Shown: positions 34,625-44,876 of the stretch, one piece after another | Numbering within the stretch: position 1 is the stretch's first letter | Layout: every line of letters begins with the position of its first letter | From: Trichosporon coremiiforme | Lineage: Eukaryota; Basidiomycota; Tremellomycetes; Trichosporonales; Trichosporonaceae | Direction of reading: 5' to 3' | NCBI GenBank assembly: GCA_039545355.1 | Contig: BCJJ01000008.1 | Coordinates: 1,054,001-1,118,000 of the forward strand | Length of the DNA stretch: 64,000 nucleotides | The notes under the pieces: model-generated | Databases searched by the model: none | What the model saw: the letters and a program-made list of their open reading frames with translations, nothing else | Told to the model about the DNA's origin: nothing | Made by a program: the position numbers and the translations under genes

Positions 34625-35320
34625 CTTGGAGGACAGCCACACACTTAGACTTGTATGCATCACATCGACATTGGACACCAACGCTCGGAGCAGCCACATT
34701 GGCATGTTGGTGCAGCAAGAGCCAACACAACACGGACATGAACAACGCACTACCATTCTCCCCTCTTGACTCTGACATGACCGAGAGTTGACCGAGGACT
34801 TGGGAGCAGTCGCGGAAATAGAGTTGCGCCGAAAGAGGTCCTTCCGCGACGAGAGTGTCAGTGAGATGCCGAATCTGACGTCTCGGCGGCCGTTGAGGGA
34901 CGACCCTGTCGACTATGGGAACTGTTTGCTTAGTGCACTGACTGGGTGCACTGACTGGGTGCACTGACTGGGTGCACTGACTGGGTGCACTGACTGGGCT
35001 GGGGCTGGCTGGTACAGGGTGGGTAGGTAGGTGCACGTGACGCCGTTCCATGTTAAAGGTGGGAGGGAGGCTAAAACGAGCGGCTCTGGTCAGGGCTCGG
35101 CGCACGCTTCGCACGCAGCGTTCCGACTACGTCGCTCTCCGACTGTAGGCGCTCAATCTCGAGGGAGGGTGGGGACCAGGCACGCATCGGTCACTGGGTT
35201 CAGTACTCAGTCATAGCCGCAGTCGGCATGCAGCCACCCGATGAATGAACCATGCACGGCACACGCATCGCTCTCATACCGCTACTCGCTTCTCCCAGTC
35301 TTGATCAAGACACCGCGCCC
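34625..35320. other. Intergenic region between ENP2 and dolichol kinase
   Basis: Contains a 13-bp minisatellite (34933-34997) and a CACGTG at 35034-35039; otherwise no gene or RNA signature. Confidence 0.4.
34933..34997. repeat. 13-bp minisatellite, five perfect copies
   Basis: The unit GTGCACTGACTGG is repeated five times without change. Each copy contains the palindrome GTGCAC and the sequence ACTGAC. Confidence 0.9.
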
Positions 35321-38295
35321 ATGCCGCCAACGTAATCACTTGCATACCACGCTCTCTACTTTCCCACTCTCCTCTCTCCACCTCACACACCACTTTCACG
35401 ATCCTTACCAAACTGTCCAACCCCGCCCCCGCCTCCCGCACCTCGCGCCCGCGGGCCCCGGGCTCCATCCACCAGCACGCCCACGGCCCGCGCCCCCGCT
35501 CCGTCTCCCGCAGCTCAAGCAGTCCTTCCCCCGAACCTCCCTCTTTGCGCAACACTCCCCGCGGCGCCTTCTCCCCTCTCCCTGTCGTGTCTAACAGCCA
35601 CGGCAACGTTCGGGAGAAGAAGCGCTCGTCCTCGCGCTCGTCGCACCGAAGACAGTCGACCTCGAATGGCGTTCCGCAGCGCCCACCGCTCAGGCCAGAC
35701 GGGCCAGGTTGGATGAGCCATTATCTCGGCTCAGCCTCGAGTGCCGGCGGCTGGATGCCAGAGTCGGTCGACGGGGACGGGTTCGTCTTCGTCAAGGCTG
35801 ACGACACCGAGGTCGAACATCAGCAGAAGCGACGCGGCTCCAGTTCTCCGAATGAGGTTCGACCAGCCCCCGCAAACGGTGCACATGTCCGGACGGGGCC
35901 GCCAAAGAAGCTGCCCCCAGACGTCACTGCGCACCCTGTCCAGGCGCGTGTGACGCTGCTCCCGTCAACAGTCCTCGGAATACGCTTGAACAGAAAGCGA
36001 TGCGAGGACGCGATTCTCCTCTCTGCCGTCGTGTTTGCGATCTACAAGCTGGCGTACGGCTGGGGCGAGTGGGCCGTTGCTGGAGGTAAGCTGCAAGTCC
36101 GTCTCCAAGCTGACATCAGAACTGCTCACGCTACTCATCATCAGCGTCGTGTACGTGACGCTTCGCGTGCGCACGATTCCGCGCGGCGAGGTTGAGCTTG
36201 CCCGACCAAGATCTCCGGTTATTGGTACGGGCACCCGGGAAAAGGCGAACCGGCGCTCGGGGCAGTTTGCCAGCGCAGTGTCCTCTGTGTCCCTGCACAG
36301 CCGGGGCGACAGCCGGAGCTCGACCATGAGCGTCGCGTCGACGCTCGACGGAGAGGATCCGGCCAGCGTCGGTTCCCGCGGTTGCGTCTTCGGTACCGAG
36401 GAGAGGGAGTACAGGTGAGCTATCCGCATGGTCAGTAGCTGACGGCAGGGAATGCCTGGACGACGGAGCGTTGTTCGCCCTGCTTCTGGCGCCGCTGACG
36501 GCGGCAGCGATGCTGCACGCTGCGCTGACGCGGCTGTCCTCTGAGCCCGAGACCGCCGTCCCGCAAGGGTGGGTCATCGAGCCGCCACTGGTGAACCCTT
36601 CGACTCCGATCCGACACATCACCGGCGTCGCCTCGAGCGTGAGCGACGCGACGAAGGCGCTGTCCGCCCTCACGATCTCGAGGCGTAACGCCGTGCAGCT
36701 GTTCACGCTGTGTTCGTTCGTGCTGCTCGTCCAGCTGTCCTGGTCGCTGCGGCACGAGCTGAAGCGCGCCAAGTCGTCTGTCGCCGCGGGCGAAGAGCCC
36801 TCGGGCACGTACTGGCTGAAGCGGGGCGAGCTGCGGCGCAACCTCGCTGTCATCGGGTTCGCGTTCTTCGTGACTGCTTGCTGCCTCGTGGTCAAGGCTG
36901 TGACGGCACGCATTGGCCACGGTGTCTGGAGCGACATGACGCCATCGGATATCGTCATCGCGACGCTGTTCTACCAGTTCTGCATCTATGTCTGTGTCCG
37001 CTTAGCTAGGCGCGGGTTCACGCTCGGCGAGATGGGCATCGTCACGCATGCGGGCACGGCGCTGTTCATGGAGACGGTGAACATGACGAGAACAAAGGTG
37101 AGTTGAGACGCCGCAGGTGTCAAGGGCCAGTGCTCCTCCACAGAGTAGCTAACGGCAGATTCCCCTCTTCCGCACAGAGTACATCAAGACGTACCGCCTG
37201 CCGACGCCGCTTCTCATCTTCCAACTGTCTCTCATCCCCGGCAGTCTACTGACGGGTTTCCTTCTCTCGCCGCTGCTCTACCTCTCCCGCCAGCTCGCAC
37301 AGCGCCCGGTCCACCGCCTGCGCTTTCCGCACGAGAAGGTGCAGCACCGCCGCCTCCTAGCCTTGGGCTTCTACGCCGGCGCCGTCCTCATCGTCACCGG
37401 CGTCGTCGGATCCTGGGCCTGGTGGTGTCTCGGCAAGCGCGACCCGTGGCTCTGGACACTGCGCTTCCTCCTCCTCGGCCCGCACGCGTGGACCCGCCCA
37501 GCTCTCATCAGCTACTGGGGCCTGCTCGCTCTGTTCTCCGTGGCCGCGTGGCAGAGGCAACTGAACCGTGCGCGGCGGCACAGGACTTACGACGTCAAGC
37601 CGAAAGCATCGGCCGGCTCTGGCCGCGACTCGGGAAGCGAGGCCGTCCGCGTCGCGACGCAGATGATGGACGCCGCGGACCAGCGCATCCCGACGCTCTC
37701 GATCAACGCGAGACGTAAGTCGTTCCACGCTCTCGCCGTCGCCATGTTCATCCCTGGCATCGCGATCGACCCGGCCTTCACGCATCTCGCCTTCTCCGTC
37801 GCCTTCGCAGCCTTCACATTCGTCGAGTACGTGCGCTACTTTGCGCTGTGGCCGTTCGGACGTTCGATCCATCTGTTCCTGAACGAGTTCATCGACCACA
37901 AGGACAGCGGCACTGCGATCCTGTCCCACTTCTACCTCCTCGCCGGCAGTGCTTGTCCGCTGTGGTTCGAGGGCCAGTCACGGCTTCTGTCCCTGCTCGG
38001 CGTGCTCTTCCTCGGAATCGGGGACAGCATGGCGTCGATTGTTGGGCGGAAGTTGGGGAGTACGCGCTGGTCCCCGGCGAGTGGGAAGACAGCCGAGGGC
38101 AGTCTGGGCTTCACTGTGTCTGTCGTGGGAGTCGCGGCGGTACTCTGGCTCGTCGGTGCCGTTGAGGCCTTCGACCTCGTCGCGTTCACAATCACGACGG
38201 CGCTGAGCACGCTGCTGGAGGCGTTCTCGGCCCAGAACGACAACCTCATCTTGCCCGTTTACGGGTGGGCGATCGGGACTCTTCTCGGTGTGTGA
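35321..38295 (+). CDS. SEC59: Dolichol kinase
   Basis: Exons 35514-36085, 36120-36414, 36449-37097 and 37159-38295 are well supported. The intron at 36086-36119 is only 34 nt. The C-terminal membrane domain carries dolichol kinase signatures: RRKSFHALAVAMFIPG, FLNEFIDHKDSGTAILSHFYLL, and the CTP-binding GDSMASIVGRKLG followed by GKTAEGS. Many transmembrane helices precede it. The enzyme phosphorylates dolichol with CTP on the ER membrane to supply dolichyl phosphate for N-glycosylation, GPI anchors and O-mannosylation. The start is uncertain. The frame is open back to 35305 without an ATG, so I propose a short first exon at 35321-35331 (MPPT join, 182-nt intron with weak signals; total 887 aa). 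The first in-frame ATG otherwise is 35713. Confidence 0.85.
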
Positions 38296-38792
38296 GCGCG
38301 AGCGCAGCGAGTGCGAATGTCTCCCGAGCGAGAAAAACCCAAGAGACAATTCAAAACAGCCATGAAACGTTTCGTGGCCCCTTCTTCGACTCATTGTAGC
38401 ATCACTTCTTTTCACTTAGTTTTCGACTCATCCAGTCCATACCGCATAGCCCTTGCATATCTGTTTCCTTGCATATCTACCATACCTCTTACACTAGTGC
38501 CTGCATGAACATTGTCGAGCTCTCTGCATTTGTTGAGCCGTGGAGAGGATCGTCGGGCATGGGGCAGGGTATGGGGACGGGCGCTCGTGGCGCGCCTCGG
38601 CTCGTGGTTGCAATCCTCGGACGATCCGCTCGATGTGAGTCAGCTCGGACCTCGCAGTGCAATGGCAACGTTGCGCCCTCTTCTCGCTGTGCCGCTGTGC
38701 CATCAGGTGATCCCGCGCCCAGGTGTGCGTGTACGAAACCTCTTTCCGTCCTTCACATTGCCCATTCACTCATCCGTGGAGACGAGCAAGTT
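38296..38792. other. 3' flank of dolichol kinase
   Basis: AT-richer 3' flank; no gene recognised. Frames that run into the following repeats translate to low-complexity sequence only. Confidence 0.4.
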
Positions 38793-38858
38793 TGGCGAGT
38801 AGGTTGGCGAGTAAGTTGGCGAGTAAGTGGGCAAGTAAGTTGGCAAGTGAGTTGGCGA
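38793..38858 (+). repeat. 12-bp minisatellite of donor-like TGGCGAGTAAGT units
   Basis: About 5.5 copies of TGGCGAGTAAGT with small changes. Most copies contain GTAAGT or GTGAGT, so the tract is a string of 5' splice-site look-alikes leading into array 2. A GAGGCGG(T/C)-type run follows at 39011-39050. Confidence 0.8.
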
Positions 38859-39054
38859 ACACATCCAACACATGGAACACATGGGCTAACTGACATCAGT
38901 GTCGGAGGATGGATGGGTACGCTGATGTGTCGTGTCCCCAGAGCTGACTGTCAGGTCTCTGGTCCCTAGTCTCTGGTCCCTAGCCTCTGGTCATGGAAGG
39001 GGGAGAGGGGGGCGGTGAGGCGGTGAGGCGGCGAGGCGGCGAGGCGGCGTGTGG

Positions 39055-41203
39055 TGAGTTGACTTCAAAGTGCCGAACTGACGTCCAGTCTCTGGAGGAT
39101 GGCAGGGTGAGCTGTTCTTTCTGGAGCGTGAAGCTGACGGTCTGGTGACTGGTCTCTGGTCTCTGGTCTCTGGTCTCTGGTGACTGGTCTCTGGTCTCTG
39201 GTCTCTGGTCTCTGGTNNNNNNNNNNNNNNNNNNNNNNNNNNNNNNNNNNNNNNNNNNNNNNNNNNNNNNNNNNNNNNNNNNNNNNNNNNNNNNNNNNNN
39301 NTCTGGTCTCTGGTCTCTGGTCTCTGGTCTCTGGTCTCTGGTCTCTGGTCTCTGGTCTCTGGTCTCTGGTCTCTGGTCTCTGGTCTCTGGTCTCTGCTCA
39401 TGGAAGCCGGACAAGGGATGTGACAGTGGTGAGTGAATTTCAAATTGCCAAACCGACGTCCAGTCTCATGAATGAAATGGCAGAGTGAGCTGTCCGTCTG
39501 CAACCTTCGAGGCTGACGACCAGATCTCCTGCCACAAACCAGGTCTCTTGCCTTCGGGTCTCTCGTCTCAGATCTCTGACAGAGGGAATGAGAAGAGGTG
39601 GGTTAGCCTGTGCGTTTGGGAAACTGACGACCAGTCTCTGGATGAGTTGCGGTGAGCTTATGCAATTGCCTTGCAACTAACTATCAGCCCTCGACATCTG
39701 AAGATGGAGCGGGTCGTGGGGGTAGACGTGGGGGTAGAGTTGAGTTAACATGTAGTACACGTGTTGAACTGACGACTGGCAGATGTCTGGAGTAGAGGAG
39801 GCTGGATTGGTCTATGACCGTTCAACTGACATCCAGTACTTGTGTATGGAAGATAGAAGAGGTGTGGAGGTGAGCTGCATGGACTTCGCAGAGCTGACGA
39901 TCGGACTTTGGGAAGGGGCGAGGATGGGTGTGAGTTTACATGCTACTGTGCTGCGAACCAACCCCCAGCACTTGTGTCTGGAGGGGCATGGGGTGAGCTG
40001 TGGCGAGCGCTACGAGCTGACCGTCAGACTTCGAGCTGTGGCCGGGAGAGTAAGTTGACATGGTGCTGAATGAAACTGGCGTGCAGTCTTCTTTGGCTGG
40101 AGGAGGTGAGTTGTGACGAGCTTAGACCAGAACAACAGATGAGATGTAAGTTGGGCAGCCGTGACTTGAACTGCCACGCAGCTGCGGGCATAACAGGAGG
40201 CTGAGGAGCAGGAGAGTTGAACTGGGGCAAGCTATGAAGAGGGCGTGAGTTGACCTGAGTGCTTCAACAACTAACATGCAGTACTGAAGCTGTCAAGATG
40301 GAGGAGACAGAGGTGAGCTTTCGTTCTGCGTGCGAAGCTGACAGTCAGTGGTAGCCAGGGGCGTGGTGAGTAAACAGGCTATGGCTCGATTGAAAAGAGC
40401 GGGAATCTCTTTCCTATTCCACAGCTGACGATCATAGCATCGAGGCGGACGCGGGTGTGAGTGAGTTAACATCGCCTTGCGTGAACTGACACGCAGCATT
40501 AGCACTAGGAAAGTGAGGATGAGGAGAGGTGTGCCGAGGTCATTAGAGTATAGCTGACGGTTTCCAGATGGGAGGTGAGCTGACACGCCGTGAAACCAGC
40601 GGTGAAGGTGAGTTGGCTTACAGCTGCTAAGGATTGACGTCCAGTCTTGCACTCTGGAGAGAGATGCGAGTGCGAGCTGTCGTGAACTTCGGCGAGCTGA
40701 TCTTCAGGACGTCTGCTCCAGACTATGGGGCATAAGGCAAGGGTAGGATTGAGTTCCTTTCAGCAGACGAAGAACTGACACACAGTACTCATATGTGGAG
40801 GCGAACGGAGTGCCTTGGGGTGAGCTAAAGCGACATTCCTGAGCTGACATTCAGAACTTCTGCTGAATACTTCTCGGCATGAGGAAAGGGCGGGGTAAGT
40901 TACCTCAGAGACTTGGTGAACTGACAAGCAGACACGCCTAGCCAGCAGGAACGAGCTTATAGCGCGTTACTCAAGCTGACATACAGACGAGGCTCGGGCC
41001 GACAGAAGGATAGAGGGCAGGTCAGTTGGCATGCCACTAGTATTTGTGTGACATGGTGCCTAAGAGGTAGTGAGCTGGCTCCACCTGGCCTTGAGCTAAC
41101 AATCCAAGCGGACGTTGACGCAGTAGGGGCCGGCAGACATGGTCCAATGGAATGAGATGTTTGAGGTCAGTTGGAGAATCCTTGTCTTTGAACTGACATG
41201 CAG
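39055..41203 (+). repeat. Intron-like unit array 2 with alternating A and B units
   Basis: Two unit types alternate on the plus strand. Type A opens GTGAGTTGAC/GTGAGTTAAC/GTAAGTT and closes GAACTGAC..CAG: 39055-39089, 39429-39463, 39598-39634, 39930-39968, 40050-40086, 40146-40181, 40245-40281, 40461-40496, 40608-40644, 40749-40785, 40895-40931, 41166-41203. Type B opens GTGAGCTG and closes GAGCTGAC..CAG: 39485-39523, 39652-39687, 39870-39904, 39993-40027, 40313-40348, 40672-40707, 40820-40854, 40951-40986. Most units are 35-39 nt; spacers are purine-rich and often start ACTT/TCTCTGGA and end GG or AG. Some units have a mutated donor (TTGAG, GCGAG, ACGAG) or no final CAG. No coding frame crosses the array. 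It may be a non-coding RNA with many minimal introns, or a diverged satellite. Confidence 0.7.
39151..39396 (+). repeat. (TCTCTGG)n tract containing an assembly gap
   Basis: Tandem TCTCTGG heptamers flank 85 N bases at 39217-39301, so the true copy number is unknown. The heptamer equals the first seven bases of spacers in array 2 (after the acceptors at 39089 and 39634), suggesting it expanded from a spacer. Relatives occur at 38954-38996. Confidence 0.9.
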
Positions 41204-41542
41204 GATCCGTCTTCGGTTGACGTCAGGGAGTGAGGAACGGAGAGGGTCAATGTTGTTCGGCGCTAGACAGCGAAGGGACTGGCGAGAAGTTGGGATGTGT
41301 TTATTATCAACTGGCGAACAGAGCTCAGCAAGGAGGGCAGTGCTGTGGTGCGCTCGTCAGGTCGTCGGTTGTTCAGGGAGGACTGGGGGGCGAGAAAAAC
41401 CATATGCCGGACATTGTTTCAGGCGTCTCTCAAGACTCACGACACTGTCCGATTGGGACCCGGCCATCGACCCTGACGCGAGGCAGAGCCGCGGCTGCTT
41501 AGCTCTGTGACATCTCCCGAAAGCTGAGGTCAGTTGTCAACA
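41204..41542. other. Flank between array 2 and the broken F-box-like gene
   Basis: The intron-like periodicity fades after 41203. No conserved coding signature. Confidence 0.35.
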
Positions 41543-42765
41543 CTACATCACTATCACTCCACACGTTTCTCGCTCGACCTCTACTCTCAATGGCAGCTGA
41601 CAATGCCCCCATTCACCATTACCCGAAACAAGCCCAGATGAAGTTCCTGGTATCATCAAGGGGGTGCAGACGAGATCCGGGTCAGTCTTGTGGCTGAGGA
41701 GACTGCAGAATCTCAGGGCGCCGATCCTCTCCGCGCCGACGATGGTGACATGTCGGATATTCGATGCAGCCAAAATGCCAGCCAAAACCACAAGGATCTT
41801 CATGACGGCGCGGCACTTGGCCGGCGTGCGGCAGCGGTGATCGCAGGTTCCGAAGAAGTGCCCACACGGCGATCTCCATGGGAACTCTGCATCCGTAAGC
41901 GGCTGCCAGATTACTACCGTGAGCTTGACTGTCGTGGAGGGCGGTTTGGGTCGAATACCCCATTGCGGCACGAGACGACAGTCGTAGCGCCGGGGCAATT
42001 CGCCATTGTCATAGTCGTATCAGTGCCACCGGTCCGCCGAGTCAAGCACGACGATGAACTCCTCGCCGCTGGGCCACCGAGCAAAACCTGTCGCGCATTG
42101 CGGATGACAACCTTGCGCGGATTCACGCTCAGAACCCCGCCATCGCCATCTTTGAGCATGTAGCATACAACCGGCAGTCGGGCCGCGAGTGCGCTTCGTT
42201 CCTCGCATCCACCGTTGTGACGGGCTCTTGGCAGAATCCTTGGTAATCATGGTGCGTGAATGCGCCAATGAGCGTACCTGCAAAGACCTCGTGAACAAGG
42301 CACTCGTGTAGCTCGACGTAGAGCACGTCAACTTCGTTCTTAGGTATCCTTACGTATCAGCTGTCCACACCCCAGCCCGTAGAACGCGCTGCAAGCGTGC
42401 GCCGTGTGCTTCTTCAATTCGAGCCGGCGAATACCATCGAGCAGGCGTCGCCGCTCCTGGCCGTTGAACTCGAAGTTACCCAGTTCCGGCAGATCCAGAC
42501 ATGGAAATGGGTTCGGCGCCTGTGGAAGGTACACTCCAAATCGTGACAAGCTGCCGAAACGGTAAAAGAATGGGCGAATGGGCGTGTGAACGCGAGGAAA
42601 GAACTTAGATACACCTCGCAGCTGAGCCAGGTCGTCATGCCCAAGCTTATCGCACACCATCTCCCAAAGCTTTACCGGGAGTCCGAATCCTAAAATGGCA
42701 TATGTGATTANTTGTCCTCGAATTGCTGGGTTTCGTGCTGTGTGGCGCCAGGAAAGGTCCATCAT
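41543..42765 (-). pseudogene. F-box-like protein gene, broken by frameshifts
   Basis: The minus strand codes for a protein-like sequence spread over several frames. From 42765 it contains LPVKLWEMVCDKLGHDDL, which resembles an F-box helix opening, then FFPRVH...FGSLSRFGVYLP to a stop near 42340. The sequence then continues sensibly one base out of phase (NEVDVLYVELHECLVHEVF, about 42330-42130), later as WPSGEEFIVVLDSADRWHW (about 42080-42020) and YDCRLVPQWG...VMKILVVLAG...RHVTIVGAERIGAL (41998-41700). No splice pair with CTGAC explains these shifts, so I read it as a decayed gene; a rapidly evolving multi-exon gene or sequencing indels are alternatives. There is one ambiguous base at 42711. 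F-box proteins of this kind are substrate receptors for SCF ubiquitin ligases. Confidence 0.5.
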
Positions 42766-43247
42766 TTACTGCGATTGTTGATGATCGAGAGACCCTTGCG
42801 AGCGTTGATGGAGAAATGGGTGGGGTATGAGTGCGCTGCGGATCAGTTCAGTGAACGTGAGAGTGGACCATAGAGTGGAGGTCATGTGCGGGGTTGTGGT
42901 CGTTGCTGAAACCGCCGAGCATGGACAGGAATCGGACCGACATTTCGACACGCTCGGCTCATCATGAACTCGACGCGAAGATACCATTTGCAGCCTACTC
43001 TGTAACCGTTTGTCTAACTGAATGCAGCTAGTATGGTCGGGTCAGAGCGAGCGCACGAACCCCCATGGTACAGTGTGCCAAACGTTTCGGCGGTAGGCGC
43101 ATGGAGTGCTCATGGGCAACACAGAGCCACCGTTTCGGAGCGTAGCTTCGCTAGATATCGAGTCCCCCAAGGCGCCCACAGCGCGGAATCCGGTTGCACA
43201 ATGTCTATGCTGCTGTATGCATCTCTGCTATGTCTAGAGATACATTC
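42766..43247. other. Intergenic region, broken gene to PRP31 3' end
   Basis: 482 bp with nothing recognisable; it probably includes the PRP31 terminator. Confidence 0.35.
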
Positions 43248-44876
43248 CTACTTCTGCATGCCTCCCGGGAGCGTGTTCTTGTCCTTCTTGACGTGCGTGA
43301 ACGTTCCGCTCGCGAACCACCGGTCGTTCGCCTCCTGGACCTTCTGCGCCGCGCTGAGACTCGGCGTGACGATCTCGATACCCTGAACAGGGGTGAACGA
43401 CAGCGAGGTCGAGGTACCGCTGGCCGAGTCGGAGGAGAGCGCACTGCGGCCGAGCATCTGGGTACGCAGCTTGTTGGCGCGGGACAGGCGCGCACGACTG
43501 CGCTGGTCGACGACCTGCGCGCGCACCTTGCCGCTTCCGATCATACCCAGGCCGACGGTCTCGTCGTCGACGCCCGTCTCCTCCTCTGGCTTGCCGAACT
43601 CCATCCGGTTCTGCAGCTTCTGCAGCTCCGTCTGCGCATAGCGTTCCTTCAGCGCACGCGCGCGGCGGCCACCACGCTTCTTCCGCGCCGTTTCTTGCGG
43701 CACAGGCAGAGCCTTGATCATCTTGTTGGGTGGCGGCTCGGACATCTTCGCGATCTTCTTCTCAAGATCCCGCAGGAGCTTGCGCCCGTAGCTTCCGTCA
43801 CGAGACGACTTGCCCGCATCGATGCGCGCCGCGAGAGCGACCTTGGCAGCGACAGCACGCTGAGCTCGCCACCGGTCCTCAGGCTGAGCACTCTGTACGA
43901 GTCCGGACTGGAAGATGAAGCCTGTGTGTCGTTGCTGTCCCGCCGCGCTCAGATGCGTCGTCGCCAGAGACTTCTTTAGCGCACCGTACAGCATGACGTT
44001 GCACGAGGGTGCGCGAGAGAAGGCGTTCAGACCACCGGCAAGACCGAGCAGCTTGGCTGCAATGTTCGTTCCTACGATCGCACTGATGTTCGGTGCGACA
44101 GCGGACATTCGACTCTCGACGAAGCGGAAGATTTCCTCGCGCGCAGACTTGAGCTGGTTCGCAACCTCGATCGCCTTCAGCGTGGTCTGCCACTCGGCCT
44201 CCGTGATGGGCTTGCCGCGGGAGCTCGTCGCCGTCAGCGTGATTGAGAGCACGGTCGCTGCCGGGAGTGATGACGGAAGCGTCGCCTTCGTGAGGTCGTC
44301 AATGTTGCCAATCGCCTGCACGGCGGCGATGTACGTCCATGGGTCGTTGATGAGCTGCTCGAGCTCGGGGAAGCGCACGCCGTAGTGGTCGCGGATGAAC
44401 TTGTGTACGAGCATGATCTCGTTGTCGACCTCGACGCTCATGTTATTCGCAGTCACGACAAGGTGGTACTCGGGGTTCTCCTCGAGCGCTCCGGCCGCGG
44501 TCGACATGTCGGTCGGCGAAGCGGTATACCGCTCGATGTCGGCGAGCACCTCCTTCAGCTTCTTGCCCGTCATCAGCTTCGCGACCTTGGTCACGTCACC
44601 ATAGTCCGTCATGTCCGTCGCGTTGACCTCTTCCTGATCCAGCTCGTCGGCGGGCCTAACGCCGCCCTCAGGCACAAAGCCGACGGCATCGGTCCCGTCC
44701 TCCATCTTCAGGTCGCCATCCTGCTCGACGTCATCCTCGAGGTCGTCGAGTAGTGACCGTTTGCCGTTGGCGTTGAGAGCCGGTGGCGGCATCGAGGACG
44801 ACGACTCCTGAGGCGCCTCCTCCTCTCCGTCTGAGAGGCCATCGAGGTCCGCGAGCAGTCGGTCCGCGAGAGACAT
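43248..44876 (-). CDS. PRP31: U4/U6 snRNP protein PRP31
   Basis: A single exon of 542 aa, starting MSLADRLLADLDGLSD. An upstream in-frame extension is not used because 44876 begins the conserved N-terminus. NOSIC-type helices (NEIMLVHKFIRDHYGVRFPEL) lie near 152-172, and the Nop domain follows with NISAIVGTNIAAKLLGLAGG at 263-282 and GLNAFSRAPSCNVMLYGALKK. The basic C-terminus (ARKKRGGRRARALKERYAQTELQKLQNRMEFGKPEEE) is the family's tri-snRNP-binding region. Prp31 clamps U4 snRNA and Snu13/15.5K and tethers U4/U6 to U5. Intronless. It is divergent from the PPR gene over about 665 bp. Confidence 0.95.
   Translation of the reverse strand: MSLADRLLADLDGLSDGEEEAPQESSSSMPPPALNANGKRSLLDDLEDDVEQDGDLKMEDGTDAVGFVPEGGVRPADELDQEEVNATDMTDYGDVTKVAKLMTGKKLKEVLADIERYTASPTDMSTAAGALEENPEYHLVVTANNMSVEVDNEIMLVHKFIRDHYGVRFPELEQLINDPWTYIAAVQAIGNIDDLTKATLPSSLPAATVLSITLTATSSRGKPITEAEWQTTLKAIEVANQLKSAREEIFRFVESRMSAVAPNISAIVGTNIAAKLLGLAGGLNAFSRAPSCNVMLYGALKKSLATTHLSAAGQQRHTGFIFQSGLVQSAQPEDRWRAQRAVAAKVALAARIDAGKSSRDGSYGRKLLRDLEKKIAKMSEPPPNKMIKALPVPQETARKKRGGRRARALKERYAQTELQKLQNRMEFGKPEEETGVDDETVGLGMIGSGKVRAQVVDQRSRARLSRANKLRTQMLGRSALSSDSASGTSTSLSFTPVQGIEIVTPSLSAAQKVQEANDRWFASGTFTHVKKDKNTLPGGMQK

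Noticed and set aside
34933..34997. Direct repeats considered as a CRISPR-like array
   Set aside because: The 13-bp copies abut without spacers, in a eukaryotic genome; this is a minisatellite.
38980..39503. Frames encoding repeated TRDQRPE-like peptide
   Set aside because: Simple translation of the TCTCTGG microsatellite and the N gap, not a gene.
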